Below are positions 1-9,015 of a DNA stretch of 64,000 nt, piece by piece; position 1 is the stretch's first letter; the number at the start of each line of letters is the position of its first letter. Origin of the DNA: Povalibacter uvarum (GTDB taxonomy: Bacteria > Pseudomonadota > Gammaproteobacteria > Steroidobacterales > Steroidobacteraceae); NCBI RefSeq assembly GCF_014202975.1, contig NZ_JACHHZ010000001.1, positions 1,302,001-1,366,000 on the forward strand, read 5' to 3'. The translations under genes and the position numbers were made by a program. Below the pieces are notes generated by a model. That model was not told the DNA's origin. It saw only the letters and a list, made by a program, of their open reading frames with translations, and did not search any database.

Positions 1-636
1 ACGCCGTACGCTGACTTCCCTGAACCAGACGACGTCTTTGTCGCCGTGATTCTGCAGGCCGATGTACCCTGACTTCTGACGCGGACCGCGCTCCGGCTCG
101 TAGGGTTTGGTGCGCTCCGGTACCGCATCGCCTTCGCGAAAATCCGTCACGACCGCGCCGTTGACCGTCACGACGGTTCGATCGCCGTCGAGCTTGATCT
201 CCATCGTGTTCCACTCACGCACTTGCGGTTTCGCCTTCGCTTTGGTGAAGGAGTACAGGACGCCCGTGCGGTGGAAATCGTCCTCGCTGTCGTCGATCTG
301 GACTTCGTAACCCTTGTTCACCGGCATCCACGGCTCACCCGGTTCCGTCGGGATGCGGATGAACACACCCGCGTTCCCGCCTCCCTGAGCCTGGGCACGG
401 TAGACGATGCGCAATGTCGTATCGCCGAACTTCTCACGCGTGAACCAAAGCAGCCCCATGCCGCCTTCGGTCCGGAGCGTGCCGTCTTCGATGACGAAGC
501 GGCCCGGCCCCACGTGCGTCCAGCCCTCGAGATCCTTGCCATTGAAGAGCGGGCGCCATTGGCCCGTATCGTGTGCGGATGAAGTCATGGCGGATCCCAT
601 GATGAGAACAACCACCAACGCGCAGCGCGGGAACAT
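1..636 (-). CDS. DUF1080 (3-keto-disaccharide hydrolase family) secreted protein, 3' end cut by window edge
   Basis: The first 212 residues are inside the window and no stop is reached. The start is ATG at 636, chosen because AAGGAG lies about 11 nt upstream and the first 20 residues (MFPRCALVVVLIMGSAMTSS) form a signal peptide. The mature part begins with the family signature FNGKDLEGW and has the jelly-roll hallmarks GVFIRIP, VNGAVVTDF and GYIGLQNHG; it reaches WFREVSV at the edge, so only a few residues are missing. DUF1080 proteins are concanavalin-like beta sandwiches, and members have been shown to hydrolyse 3-keto-glycosides. It is the last gene of a four-gene leftward operon, 24 nt after the oxidoreductase. 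Family is secure; substrate is inferred. Confidence 0.88.
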   Translation of the reverse strand, partial: MFPRCALVVVLIMGSAMTSSAHDTGQWRPLFNGKDLEGWTHVGPGRFVIEDGTLRTEGGMGLLWFTREKFGDTTLRIVYRAQAQGGGNAGVFIRIPTEPGEPWMPVNKGYEVQIDDSEDDFHRTGVLYSFTKAKAKPQVREWNTMEIKLDGDRTVVTVNGAVVTDFREGDAVPERTKPYEPERGPRQKSGYIGLQNHGDKDVVWFREVSVRR

Positions 637-660
637 GTTCAAGTCGAACTCCTTGCGCAA

Positions 661-1809
661 CTACAAAGAGACCCAAGCCGCATTTCGCTGGCTGGACGAA
701 ACGGCTGCCTGAATGAACTGAACACCGCGCACACCGTCAGCGACAGTGGGCACGAGCAACGCACCGCCGCTCGCGGCCCTGCCTTCCTTCGACGCGACGA
801 TGAGGTCAGCTGCGTCGGAATAAATCTGCGCGAACGCTTCGATGTAGCCCTCGGGATGGCCCGACGGCACACGAACCGCCGCCTTGGCCCAGGCGCCCAG
901 ACCCGGGCCGCCGCGCGTGAGAATTCTCGGCTGTTCGCCGACGGGTGCGAACCGCAACTGGTTCGGAGTTTCCTGTGACCATTCGAGACCCGCCTTCGCA
1001 CCGTACACGCGAATGCGCAAGCCGTTCTCGTTGCCGGGCGCGACCTGGCTGGCCCAGAGCGAAGCCCGTGCGCCGTTCGCGAAGCGCATCAGCATCTGGC
1101 CGTTGTCATCGAGCCGGCGCCCCGGCACTGCGATCGAAAGATCCGCTGCCAGTTGCGTGACACGCATGCCCGTCATGAACTCTGTCAGATGAAACGCGTG
1201 AGTCCCGATATCGCCGATCGCACCGGCCATGCCGCTGCGCTCGGGATCGACGCGCCAAGTTGCCTGCTTGTTGCCGGTAGCCTCGACGGGCGTCGCGAGC
1301 CAGTCCTGCGCGTACTCTGTCTGCACGACTCGGATATCGCCCAGCTCGCCGCTCGCGATCATCTCCTTCGCCTGGCGCACCAGCGGATAGCCGCTGTAGT
1401 TGTACGTCACGGCGAATACTCGCTTCGTCTGCCCGACGAGGTGCGAAAGCTCTTCTGCATGTGCAAGCGTCGTGGTCAGCGGCTTGTCGCAGATCACGTG
1501 AAAGCCGGCTTCAAGGCAGCGCTTCGCCGGGTCGTAGTGCAGGTGGTTGGGCGTTACGACAGCGACGACGTCGACGCGATCCGGGCGATTCCGCTCCGTC
1601 CGCAACATGTCATCGAGCGTCGCGTAACAACGCTCTGGCGCGAGGCGCAGGTCAGCACCGCTGTCGCGTGAACGTTGAGGATCGGACGAAAACACGCCCC
1701 CGACCAGCTCGTAGCGATCATCCAGGCGCGCAGCCATGCGATGCACGGCACCGATGAAGGCGCCGCGACCACCGCCGATCATCGCAAGTCTCAATCTCGA
1801 TGCAGCCAC
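661..1809 (-). CDS. Gfo/Idh/MocA family NAD(P)-dependent oxidoreductase
   Basis: 382 aa, cytoplasmic. A Rossmann fold opens with [14 protein letters not shown], and [15 protein letters not shown] matches the family's EKP catalytic-lysine motif, followed by the C-terminal alpha/beta domain ([10 protein letters not shown]). The start is taken as GTG at 1809, which overlaps the stop of the upstream gene (TAGTG) and leaves about nine residues before the nucleotide-binding loop, as is usual; ATG at 1782 is the alternative. The family oxidises or reduces sugars and inositols with NAD(P). Between two isomerases and a DUF1080 protein it probably acts on a 3-keto-sugar or glycoside; the exact reaction cannot be read from sequence. 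Confidence 0.92.
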   Translation of the reverse strand: MAASRLRLAMIGGGRGAFIGAVHRMAARLDDRYELVGGVFSSDPQRSRDSGADLRLAPERCYATLDDMLRTERNRPDRVDVVAVVTPNHLHYDPAKRCLEAGFHVICDKPLTTTLAHAEELSHLVGQTKRVFAVTYNYSGYPLVRQAKEMIASGELGDIRVVQTEYAQDWLATPVEATGNKQATWRVDPERSGMAGAIGDIGTHAFHLTEFMTGMRVTQLAADLSIAVPGRRLDDNGQMLMRFANGARASLWASQVAPGNENGLRIRVYGAKAGLEWSQETPNQLRFAPVGEQPRILTRGGPGLGAWAKAAVRVPSGHPEGYIEAFAQIYSDAADLIVASKEGRAASGGALLVPTVADGVRGVQFIQAAVSSSQRNAAWVSL

Positions 1810-2864
1810 TACTCGAGCCCCAGCATCCGACGGTTTGCGGCCGCATCCGTGCCGGCGCTTGCGAAGTCGTCGAACGCTTTGTCGGCCGTGCGAATCAGAT
1901 GGCGCTGAATGAACGGCGCACCTTCGGCCGCGCCCTGCTCCGGATGCTTGATGCAGCATTCCCATTCCAGCACCGCCCAGCCGTCATAGCCGTACTGCGT
2001 GAGCTTCGAGAAGATGCCGGTGAAATCGACCTGCCCATCACCCAGTGAACGGAACCGGCCCGCGCGGTCGATCCATGATTCATAACCGCCATACACGCCC
2101 TGCCGCGCATTCGGCCGGAACTCGGCGTCCTTCACATGGAAGATCTTGATGTGCGGATGATAGACATCGATGAAGCCGAGATAGTCGAGCTGCTGCAGCA
2201 CGAAGTGGCTCGGATCGTAGAGAAGATGGCAGCGCGGGTGATTGCCGACGTTCTCGAGGAAGCGCTCGAACGTGGCGCCGTCGAAGAGGTCCTCGCCCGG
2301 ATGAATCTCGTAACACACATCGACGCCCGCGGTGTCGAAGGCATCGAGAATCGGTCGCCAGCGACGCGCCAGCTCTTCGAACGCAGCTTCGATCAGTCCC
2401 GCCGGACGCTGCGGCCACGGATACAGATACGGCCACGCCAATGCGCCTGAGAAAGTCGCATGCGCCTTCAATCCGAGTCGCTGCGACGCGCGAGCTGCTT
2501 TGAGCAACTGGCCGACAGCCCATTCCTGCCGACCGCGCGGATTGCCGCGAAGCGACGCTGGCGCGAAACCGCCGAACGCTTCGTCATAAGCCGGATGTAC
2601 GGCGACCAGCTGGCCTTGCAGATGCGTCGACAGCTCCGTGATCGCAAGTCCTTCCTCGGCGAGCGTGCCTTTGATCTCATCGCAGTACGTGTCGCTTTCA
2701 GCCGCGCGATCCAGATCGAACAGACGAGCTTCCCACGTCGGAATCTGCACGCCCTTGTAGCCGAGCCCCGCCGCCCAGCGCCCGATGCTGCGCAGGTCGT
2801 TGAATGGAGGTTCGGCACCCGCGAACTGCGCCAGGAAGATTCCCGGCCCTTTGATCATGGCCAT
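1809..2864 (-). CDS. sugar phosphate isomerase/epimerase-like TIM barrel
   Basis: 351 aa, no signal peptide. AP-endonuclease-2-like (xylose isomerase-like) barrel with the metal and substrate residues in YEIHPGEDLFDG, HLLYDPSHFVLQQLDY, IKIFHVKDAEF and VLEWECC. The start is ATG at 2864 after a GGGGG stretch; a second ATG six nt in is possible. It follows the Tat-signal isomerase by 14 nt and shares a base with the oxidoreductase start, so translation is coupled. Related barrels act as isomerases, epimerases or hydratases on keto-sugars. In this setting a role on 3-keto-glycoside or 2-hydroxyglucal intermediates is plausible but unproven. Confidence 0.9.
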   Translation of the reverse strand: MAMIKGPGIFLAQFAGAEPPFNDLRSIGRWAAGLGYKGVQIPTWEARLFDLDRAAESDTYCDEIKGTLAEEGLAITELSTHLQGQLVAVHPAYDEAFGGFAPASLRGNPRGRQEWAVGQLLKAARASQRLGLKAHATFSGALAWPYLYPWPQRPAGLIEAAFEELARRWRPILDAFDTAGVDVCYEIHPGEDLFDGATFERFLENVGNHPRCHLLYDPSHFVLQQLDYLGFIDVYHPHIKIFHVKDAEFRPNARQGVYGGYESWIDRAGRFRSLGDGQVDFTGIFSKLTQYGYDGWAVLEWECCIKHPEQGAAEGAPFIQRHLIRTADKAFDDFASAGTDAAANRRMLGLE

Positions 2865-2878
2865 GTGGCGCCCCCGGA

Positions 2879-3781
2879 TCAGGCGAGCTTGCTCAGATAG
2901 TCGAAGCTGAGCTTGATGGCCTCGAGCGGGCTGCGCTCGAAGTTCTCCTGCTCGACGAAGTAGTGCTTGATCTGGCCCGGCTTCGCCGCGCCGAAGAATG
3001 CTTTCCAGTCGATCCTGCCGCTGCCGACTTCGGTCGTCTGCGCATTCAGCTCGATCGTCTCCTTTGCGTCCTTGCGGATGTCTTTCACGTGCAGCAGCGA
3101 GATGCGGTCCGAATGCTTCTTCAGATACTTCACCGGATCCACGCCGGCGGTTGCGACCCACGCGATGTCGAGCTCGATCGTGACCAGCTTCGGATCGGTG
3201 ATGCGAATCATCTCGTCCATTGCGACGACGCCGTCGTACGAACGGAATTCGATGTTGTGATTGTGATAGCCGAAACGCAGTCCCGCCTTGTGCGCGAGCT
3301 CGCCGAAGCGATTCAGCTGATCGGCGTTCCACTTCCAGTCATCGAGCGTCATGCCAGCAGCCAGCGATCCGGTGGGGATCGATCGCGCATCCGCGGTCGA
3401 CGGGAAGGAACAGACGAGGTACTCCGCGCCGACCGCTTTCGCATAGTCGATTCGCTCCTGCGCCTTCGTCTGCAGGTCGCGCATGTTCGTGTGCATGCTG
3501 GGGACGGCAATGCCGCACTCAGCGGCCAGCTTGCGCATCTCGGCGGCCGACAGCGGCGGCGGGCCTGCCAGCTCGAGCTCTCGATACCCGGCGTCCGCGA
3601 TCGCTCTGACCGTGCCGGGAAAATCCTTAGCGGCGGCCTCGCGTACGGTGTAGATCTGCAGGCCGATGGGCAATCCCAGGGGGCCCTTGGCGGAACTGGA
3701 CGCTGAAGCGCCCGCGGGCAGGCAGGTCATCGCTGCCATTGCCATGGAAGAACTCTGCAAAAAACGGCGTCGCGTCCACAT
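2879..3781 (-). CDS. Tat-exported sugar phosphate isomerase/epimerase-like TIM barrel
   Basis: 300 aa. The N-terminus MWTRRRFLQSSS is a twin-arginine signal followed by an Ala-rich hydrophobic stretch ending near ASASS, so the enzyme is probably periplasmic. The barrel keeps IGLQIYTVRE, ELELAGPPPLS, GYHNHNIEF, ELDIAWVATAGVDP and LLHVKDI, the metal-binding pattern of the xylose-isomerase-like superfamily. It is the first gene of the leftward operon and its start lies 109 nt from the divergent ROK regulator. Its export, unlike the following isomerase, suggests one sugar step occurs in the periplasm. Confidence 0.92.
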   Translation of the reverse strand: MWTRRRFLQSSSMAMAAMTCLPAGASASSSAKGPLGLPIGLQIYTVREAAAKDFPGTVRAIADAGYRELELAGPPPLSAAEMRKLAAECGIAVPSMHTNMRDLQTKAQERIDYAKAVGAEYLVCSFPSTADARSIPTGSLAAGMTLDDWKWNADQLNRFGELAHKAGLRFGYHNHNIEFRSYDGVVAMDEMIRITDPKLVTIELDIAWVATAGVDPVKYLKKHSDRISLLHVKDIRKDAKETIELNAQTTEVGSGRIDWKAFFGAAKPGQIKHYFVEQENFERSPLEAIKLSFDYLSKLA

Positions 3782-3890
3782 AGCGCCCCCTCGGTCGGAC
3801 TCATCGGTGTTCTTTCTGCCAGAATAAATCCGTACAGCCGGGTCTGTATATCGACACGTTTAGTTCGGACATCGACGAAAAGAGGCAGAC
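3782..3890. promoter_or_regulatory. divergent control region between isomerase operon and ROK regulator
   Basis: This 109-nt gap must hold promoters for both directions. ATCGAC occurs at 3850-3855 and again at 3871-3876, a period of 21 nt or two helical turns, just upstream of the ROK start. Such spacing fits a site for a dimeric winged-helix repressor. An AGAGGCAG ribosome site precedes the ROK ATG. No promoter can be assigned confidently. Confidence 0.4.
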
Positions 3891-5081
3891 ATGCTTCCCT
3901 GGCTCAACCTGGGCCTGCCGCGGACAACGTCGCCCGCGCAGACCAATCATGCGCTCAATCTGAGCAGCTACCTGGCGCGGCTGGTCGCTTCGGGCCAGGC
4001 CACGTCCCGTTCGGAGCTGGCCCGCGTCACCGGTCTCGCCCGCTCCACCGTCTCCGAACATCTGCTGCCCCTGCTGCGGATCGGCCTTATCGCCGAGCAC
4101 GAGGCCGAAGCCGGCGCACGAGGCAGACCGCCTTCAGTCCTTACGCTGAATCCTCAGGCAGGCGTCATTCTGGCCGCCGACATTGGCGCTGCAAAAGGGC
4201 GACTCGCGATTGCGGACTTCGGTCAGCACTTCATCGTCGAGCGATCGATCCAGACGGACGTGGCACGCGGTCCCGATACGGTGCTCGCCGAAGTTCGCAC
4301 GGCATTCCTGCAAATGCTCGCAGAACGTCAGATCGATGCGCGCAATGTGCGACTGATCGTAGTCGGCCTTCCTGCCCCGGTCGATTTCGCGAGCGGCATG
4401 CCAGTCCGGCCGCCGATCATGCCGGGCTGGGACAACTATCCCGTTCCCGCCTCTTTCCAACAGGAATTCTCCGCGCCGGTGCTCGTCGACAACGACGTGA
4501 ACCTGATGGCGCTCGGCGAAGCGCGCTGCCGCCCCGCTACACAATGTCCGCTGCTGTACGTCAAAGCGTCGACCGGCATCGGCTGCGGCATCGTGACGCA
4601 CGATGGCCAATTGCATCGCGGTGCCGACGGCGCGGCAGGTGATATCGGCCACGTTCGCGTGCCAGGGCATGAAGAACCCTGTCGTTGCGGCGCGTACGGC
4701 TGCATCGAGGCGTTCGCCTCGTACGGCGCAATCCTGCGTAAGGTGGGTGGCGATGTCGGCGGCGATCCCGGTGAAGCACAACTCTCAGCGCTGGTGAGAA
4801 CCGCCGCAGGTGAGATCGGCGAAGTAATCGCGATGCTCGTGCATTTCTTCAATCCGGCCGTGATCGTACTCGGTGGCCGGATGACGCAATTCGGCGATGA
4901 GATGCTGGCCGGCGTGCGGTCCGTTGTCTATCGCCGTGCCTTGCCGCTCGCGACGCGCAAGCTTTCCGTCGAACTGTCTACGCTTGGCAACCGCGCCGGC
5001 ATCATCGGTGCGGTTGTCCTCGGCGTCGAGCATGTGCTGTCGCCGCAAGGATTGCGGTCGATGATGCCGACGACGGAGTGA
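3891..5081 (+). CDS. ROK family transcriptional repressor
   Basis: 396 aa. The N-terminal 80 residues are a winged helix (SRSELARVTGLARSTVSEHL). The rest is a ROK sugar-kinase-like fold with DIGAAKGRLAIADFG, VDNDVNLMALGE and the zinc motif CRCGAYGCIEA (C264, C266, C271). The helix-turn-helix fusion marks a regulator of the NagC/XylR type rather than a kinase. It is divergent from the isomerase operon, the usual arrangement for a local repressor relieved by a sugar ligand. The regulated genes and inducer are inferred from position only. Confidence 0.93.
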   Translation: MLPWLNLGLPRTTSPAQTNHALNLSSYLARLVASGQATSRSELARVTGLARSTVSEHLLPLLRIGLIAEHEAEAGARGRPPSVLTLNPQAGVILAADIGAAKGRLAIADFGQHFIVERSIQTDVARGPDTVLAEVRTAFLQMLAERQIDARNVRLIVVGLPAPVDFASGMPVRPPIMPGWDNYPVPASFQQEFSAPVLVDNDVNLMALGEARCRPATQCPLLYVKASTGIGCGIVTHDGQLHRGADGAAGDIGHVRVPGHEEPCRCGAYGCIEAFASYGAILRKVGGDVGGDPGEAQLSALVRTAAGEIGEVIAMLVHFFNPAVIVLGGRMTQFGDEMLAGVRSVVYRRALPLATRKLSVELSTLGNRAGIIGAVVLGVEHVLSPQGLRSMMPTTE

Positions 5082-5117
5082 GAACGCAGTCGTCGTCCCC
5101 ACGCAGGCAGAGGGGAT

Positions 5118-5195
5118 CGTCATCCCCGCGCAGGCGGGGATCCACCTTATGGGTTCGCATCGAAGCATGGATTCCCGCTTACGCGGGAATGACGG
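5118..5195. repeat. paired inverted repeat of the ATTCCCGCG type, copy A
   Basis: Two imperfect palindromes face each other: CGTCATCCCCGCG...GGGGATCC at the left and GGATTCCCGC...CGGGAATGACGG at the right, so the whole element can also fold as one long hairpin. It lies between convergent genes and ends one base before the stop codon of the DUF1080 gene. Further copies lie near 21.1, 22.6, 28.4 and 54.5 kb, with halves near 40.2 and 45.0 kb. Confidence 0.85.
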
Positions 5196-6065
5196 TTACT
5201 TCCCAGCGTACGCGCACTGCGCCGGCACTGACTTCACGTAATAACTCTTGTAGTTCGACGCCTTGCGATCCATGCAGCCCGCGAGGTTGAGCAGCTCGAC
5301 TTTGCGGAACTCGATCGGGTGCGACTCGCTCTGCAGGGCGATGTATCCGCCTTCGATCAGCTGACCATCAGGCTTCGCCGCGGGCTCGAACTCGTTCACG
5401 GCACCGCCGCCATACTGGGGCTTGGAATACTCGAGCACCGTCTTGCCGTCGATGATGTGGGCGATTCGCTCGCTGCCGAGGACCAGCAATTCGGCTCGCA
5501 CCCACTGATCGCCATCGTACGTCGCGGAAGCAGAGTTCAAACAGTGCGTCGGCAAGAGAGCGCCATTGTGGATGACTTCGGTCCCCGGCGTGCAGACATT
5601 GAGCGTCGGGCGCGCCTTGCCGTCGCTGAGCCCGCCAAGGAACTGGGCTTCGATCGAAATCGGGAAGTTCTGCGCCACCGTCATGGTTTTCGGATCCTGC
5701 GAATGCACCATCACTCCGCTGTTGCGCAGTGCCCAGGCGCCGGGACCCTGCGGTGCCTGTTCGCCGATGAACCGATACTCGATGACGAGGCGGTAGTAGT
5801 TGAACGGCTTCTCGTAGAACAGGTGGCCGAACTGACCTTCGAACGCCTTGTAGCCGTCATAGCTGACCTGCAATGCGCCATCGGCGACCCGAAACGTATT
5901 CGCGTAGTTGTCGCCCAGTTTGTGATGGGTGAGTTTCGGCGTCCAGCCGGTCAGATCGCGTCCGTTGAAGAGCCGAATCCATTCTTCGTCGTTCGGGGCG
6001 GCTTCGCTGCCGACGCACAGGGATAACAGGACGAGGACTGCGGGCAGGGTTCGCGCAACGATCAC
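5196..6065 (-). CDS. secreted DUF1080 (3-keto-disaccharide hydrolase family) protein
   Basis: 289 aa from GTG at 6065. This start gives a clean signal peptide (IVARTLPAVLVLLSLCVGSEA); an ATG at 6125 also lies in frame but would read through a hairpin repeat at 6067-6106, so I reject it. The mature protein carries LFNGRDLTGWTP, HSQDPKTMTV, FPISIEAQFLGG and GYIALQSESHPIEFRKVELL, typical of DUF1080. A C-terminal extension (AGCMDRKASNYKSYY) follows the domain. It is convergent with the ROK gene and close to the GMC dehydrogenase. Probable role: cleavage of 3-keto-glycosides in the periplasm, by family analogy. Confidence 0.88.
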   Translation of the reverse strand: MIVARTLPAVLVLLSLCVGSEAAPNDEEWIRLFNGRDLTGWTPKLTHHKLGDNYANTFRVADGALQVSYDGYKAFEGQFGHLFYEKPFNYYRLVIEYRFIGEQAPQGPGAWALRNSGVMVHSQDPKTMTVAQNFPISIEAQFLGGLSDGKARPTLNVCTPGTEVIHNGALLPTHCLNSASATYDGDQWVRAELLVLGSERIAHIIDGKTVLEYSKPQYGGGAVNEFEPAAKPDGQLIEGGYIALQSESHPIEFRKVELLNLAGCMDRKASNYKSYYVKSVPAQCAYAGK

Positions 6066-6066
6066 T

Positions 6067-6106
6067 GGAGCTGTCTCGCGGAACGCCGACGCTGGCGCTC
6101 CTACAG
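6067..6106. repeat. short hairpin repeat (GGAGC...GCTCCTACAG type)
   Basis: A 40-nt segment begins GGAGCTGTCTCGCGG and ends GCTGGCGCTCCTACAG; the ends pair and the interior repeats GCCGACGC. It resembles the TGTAGGAGC-type extragenic repeats common in pseudomonads and xanthomonads. It lies directly upstream of the chosen GTG start of the DUF1080 gene. Only one copy was seen here, so family membership is tentative. Confidence 0.45.
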
Positions 6107-6249
6107 CATAGCCAACATTGCGCACCGGAACACCCGCCCCTCAATTGCGTCGTCAATAGTTCGGCGCCCGACGTAATTTGCGGGGCTTCAATGTGGGATT
6201 CGCTTCGCGTTACAGTCGCCGCTCTCAGGGGTCAGAACGAGCACCGGCA

Positions 6250-7947
6250 GTGGCGCCAGACAAAAATGACACGTACGACGCGATCGTCGTCGGTACCGGC
6301 ATCAGCGGCGGATGGGCCGCCAAGGAACTGACTGAAAAAGGCCTGAAAACGCTGGTCCTCGACCGCGGACGGATGGTGCGTCATGGCGAATATCCCACCG
6401 CCACGAAAGAGGTGTGGGAACTGCCCTACGGCGGTCGCGCCACCCAGGAAGATCTGCAGCGCCACGCAACGGCGGCGCGCACCAACTACGTCGTGACGCA
6501 GGCCACGAAGCACTGGTGGGTCGACGACAACGAACATCCTTACGGGGAAACCAAGCGCTTCGACTGGGTCCGCGGCTATCACGTGGGCGGTCGTTCGCTG
6601 CTGTGGGGACGCCAGTCGTATCGCTGGAGTCCGATGGATTTCGAGGCCAACGCGAAAGACGGCATCGCCGTCGACTGGCCGATCCGGTACGCCGACCTCG
6701 AACCCTGGTATGACCATGTCGAACGCTTCATCGGCGTCAGCGGCCAGTCCGAGGGGCTCGCCCAGCTGCCGGACAGTACGTTCCTGCCCCCGATGGAAAT
6801 GAACTGCGTCGAAAAGCACTTCAAGCAGTCGATGTCGACGAACTTCCGTCGCACGATGACGATCGGTCGCACGGCGCATCTCACCGCACCGCTCACCCAT
6901 GCGCATAGTCCGCAACGCGGCACTTGCCAGACCCGCAACTTGTGCATTCGCGGCTGCCCGCTGGGCGCTTACTTCAGCAGCAACTCAAGCACCCTGCCCG
7001 CTGCGGAGAAGACAGGCAACATGACGCTGCGTCCGAACAGCGTCGTGTCTGAGCTCATTTACGACGAAGCGAACGGGCGTGCCAGCGGCGTGCGCGTCCT
7101 CGACGCGGAGACCGGCGAGCAGCTCGAGTTCAAAGCACGCGTGATCTTCCTCTGCGCTTCTACGTTCGGCACCGCGCACATCCTGATGAACTCGACGTCC
7201 AGTCGCTTCCCCAACGGCTTCGGCAACGACAGCGGCGAGCTGGGCTGCAACATCATGGATCATCATCTGCAGGTCGGCGCCTCCGCTCTCGTGGAGGGCT
7301 TCGACGATCAGTACTACGTCGGCACGCGTCCCAACGGCGTCTACGTGCCGCGATTCGTCAACATCGGCAAAGACAAGCGTTCGTACATTCGCGGCTTCGG
7401 TTATCAGGGCGGCGCTTCGCGACGCAACTGGACACGACTGATGAATGACCCGGTGCTGGGCGAGGAACTCAAGCAGAAAGCGTCCGAGCCCGGTCCGTGG
7501 ACCATGGGCCTCGGCGGCTTCGGCGAGATCCTTCCCTATCACCACAATCGCGTCACGCTGAATCGCGACCGCAAGGACAAGCACGGCCTGCCGACGCTCA
7601 CCTTCGACTGCGAAATCGGCGAGAACGAACGACTGATGCGCATCGACATGGCGAACGAGGCCGCAACGATGCTCGAAGCCGCGGGCTACAAGAACGTCCG
7701 CGCACTCGATCGCGGGTACAGCATGGGCCTGGGAATTCACGAGATGGGCACGGCGCGCATGGGCCGCGATCCAAAAACCTCGGTGCTCAACTCGTGGAAC
7801 CAGGTGCACGCCTGTACGAACGTCTACGTTACCGACGGTTCGTGCATGACTTCGGCCGCGTGCCAGAACCCGTCACTGACCTACATGGCCTTGACCGCGC
7901 GCGCTGTCGATCACGCGGTCCAAGAACTGAAACGCATGAACATCTGA
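6250..7947 (+). CDS. GMC-family FAD dehydrogenase (gluconate-2-dehydrogenase catalytic-subunit-like)
   Basis: 565 aa from GTG at 6250; a TTG at 6178 would add 24 residues of unlikely sequence. FAD-binding motif VVGTGISGGWAAKEL near the start, then GGRSLLWGRQS, the cysteine stretch CQTRNLCIRGCPLGA, and the C-terminal HEMGTARMG and ACQNPSLTYMAL with the catalytic His/Asn region. It belongs to the group of choline/glucoside-3-dehydrogenase-like enzymes that work with a small subunit-3 protein and pass electrons to a cytochrome. The next gene encodes such a subunit, 13 nt away. Likely reaction: oxidation of a sugar or glycoside hydroxyl; substrate inferred from neighbours. The start is uncertain. 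Confidence 0.9.
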   Translation: MAPDKNDTYDAIVVGTGISGGWAAKELTEKGLKTLVLDRGRMVRHGEYPTATKEVWELPYGGRATQEDLQRHATAARTNYVVTQATKHWWVDDNEHPYGETKRFDWVRGYHVGGRSLLWGRQSYRWSPMDFEANAKDGIAVDWPIRYADLEPWYDHVERFIGVSGQSEGLAQLPDSTFLPPMEMNCVEKHFKQSMSTNFRRTMTIGRTAHLTAPLTHAHSPQRGTCQTRNLCIRGCPLGAYFSSNSSTLPAAEKTGNMTLRPNSVVSELIYDEANGRASGVRVLDAETGEQLEFKARVIFLCASTFGTAHILMNSTSSRFPNGFGNDSGELGCNIMDHHLQVGASALVEGFDDQYYVGTRPNGVYVPRFVNIGKDKRSYIRGFGYQGGASRRNWTRLMNDPVLGEELKQKASEPGPWTMGLGGFGEILPYHHNRVTLNRDRKDKHGLPTLTFDCEIGENERLMRIDMANEAATMLEAAGYKNVRALDRGYSMGLGIHEMGTARMGRDPKTSVLNSWNQVHACTNVYVTDGSCMTSAACQNPSLTYMALTARAVDHAVQELKRMNI

Positions 7948-7960
7948 TGGCGCAACCCGC

Positions 7961-8569
7961 ATGAATCGTCGCGAAGCAATCCAACGCGTCGCCTTGCTGA
8001 TGGGCGGCGCGATCTCCGGTCCCGCGCTTCTGGGCGTCCTCAACGGATGCACTCCAAAGAAGGCAGCGGAAGCAAAGTCGCTGTTCCTCTCGGGCGAACA
8101 GCTGTCGCTGGTTGGCGAGGTCGCGGAGATTACGATCCCGCGCACCGACACACCAGGCGCAAAGGACGTCGGCATACCGGCCTTCATCGACCTGATGCTC
8201 AAGGATGTCTATCCGAAGGCCGATCAGGATCGCTACCTTGCCGGGCTCGAAGCATTCGACTCGCAGGCGCGCCAGCAGCACAACCGTGGCTTCATGCAAC
8301 TGGAACCCGAGCAGCGAGTCGCGCTGGTCCGAGGCGCAACCGAAGCGGCTCTCGCTGCTGAGGCCGCAAACACTGGCCCTGCCGCCCTGCCACGGCCATT
8401 TGTGCTCATGACGCGCGAGATGACCCTCCTCGGCTTCTTCCTGTCGCAGCCTGGTGCAACTCAGGTCCTGCAATACAACCCGATGCCCGGTCCGTTCCGC
8501 GGTTGCGTGCCGCTGAAGGAAGCAGGCAATGGCAAGACCTTCGCAACTGAACAGGTCCAGCGGTTCTGA
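7961..8569 (+). CDS. gluconate 2-dehydrogenase subunit 3 family lipoprotein
   Basis: 202 aa. The N-terminus [16 protein letters not shown] is Tat-like and leads to LNGC, a lipobox-like cysteine at about residue 30, so the protein is probably exported and lipid-anchored. The remainder matches the subunit-3 fold ([21 protein letters not shown], then [16 protein letters not shown]). In characterised enzymes this subunit is needed to export and stabilise the FAD subunit, which itself lacks a signal. That agrees with the gene directly before it, which has no signal of its own. Confidence 0.9.
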   Translation: MNRREAIQRVALLMGGAISGPALLGVLNGCTPKKAAEAKSLFLSGEQLSLVGEVAEITIPRTDTPGAKDVGIPAFIDLMLKDVYPKADQDRYLAGLEAFDSQARQQHNRGFMQLEPEQRVALVRGATEAALAAEAANTGPAALPRPFVLMTREMTLLGFFLSQPGATQVLQYNPMPGPFRGCVPLKEAGNGKTFATEQVQRF

Positions 8570-8571
8570 AG

Positions 8572-8979
8572 ATGAGCAAACTGACGCGACGCAACGTGAT
8601 TGCCAGCACCGCCCTTCTCGCGTCGGGAGTTGCAGGCGCTGCAACGACCGGCAATGCAGCGAGCGGCAAGCGCTACCTGGTGCATCACGCTCTGTTCTGG
8701 CTGAAAAATCCGGGCTCGGAGAAAGACCGGGCGCGCCTGATCGAGGGCCTGAAAACGCTGCGACAGATCGAAGTCATCCGCGCCCTGCATATCGGTGTCC
8801 CCGCCAGCACGGAAAAGCGGGAAGTCGTCGACTCGAGCTTCGACGTCTCGGAAGTGATGTTCTTCGACGACGAAGCCGCGCAAAGCGCCTATCAGTCGCA
8901 TCCCATCCACCAGAAGTTCGTCGAGCAGTGCTCGCACTTGTGGCAGAAGGTGGTCGTGTACGACGCGATGGACCTGTAA
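8572..8979 (+). CDS. exported Dabb (stress-responsive alpha/beta barrel) domain protein
   Basis: 135 aa. The leader [19 protein letters not shown] has a Tat-like TRRNV motif. The mature part is a single Dabb domain: [24 protein letters not shown], then [30 protein letters not shown]. It begins 2 nt after the subunit-3 stop, so it belongs to the dehydrogenase operon. Dabb proteins are small ferredoxin-like dimers with varied or unknown roles; its part in sugar oxidation is unknown. Confidence 0.88.
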   Translation: MSKLTRRNVIASTALLASGVAGAATTGNAASGKRYLVHHALFWLKNPGSEKDRARLIEGLKTLRQIEVIRALHIGVPASTEKREVVDSSFDVSEVMFFDDEAAQSAYQSHPIHQKFVEQCSHLWQKVVVYDAMDL

Positions 8980-9015
8980 CTTCCGCCCCGCCCTCCGTCA
9001 CACCGCGAACGCGGG

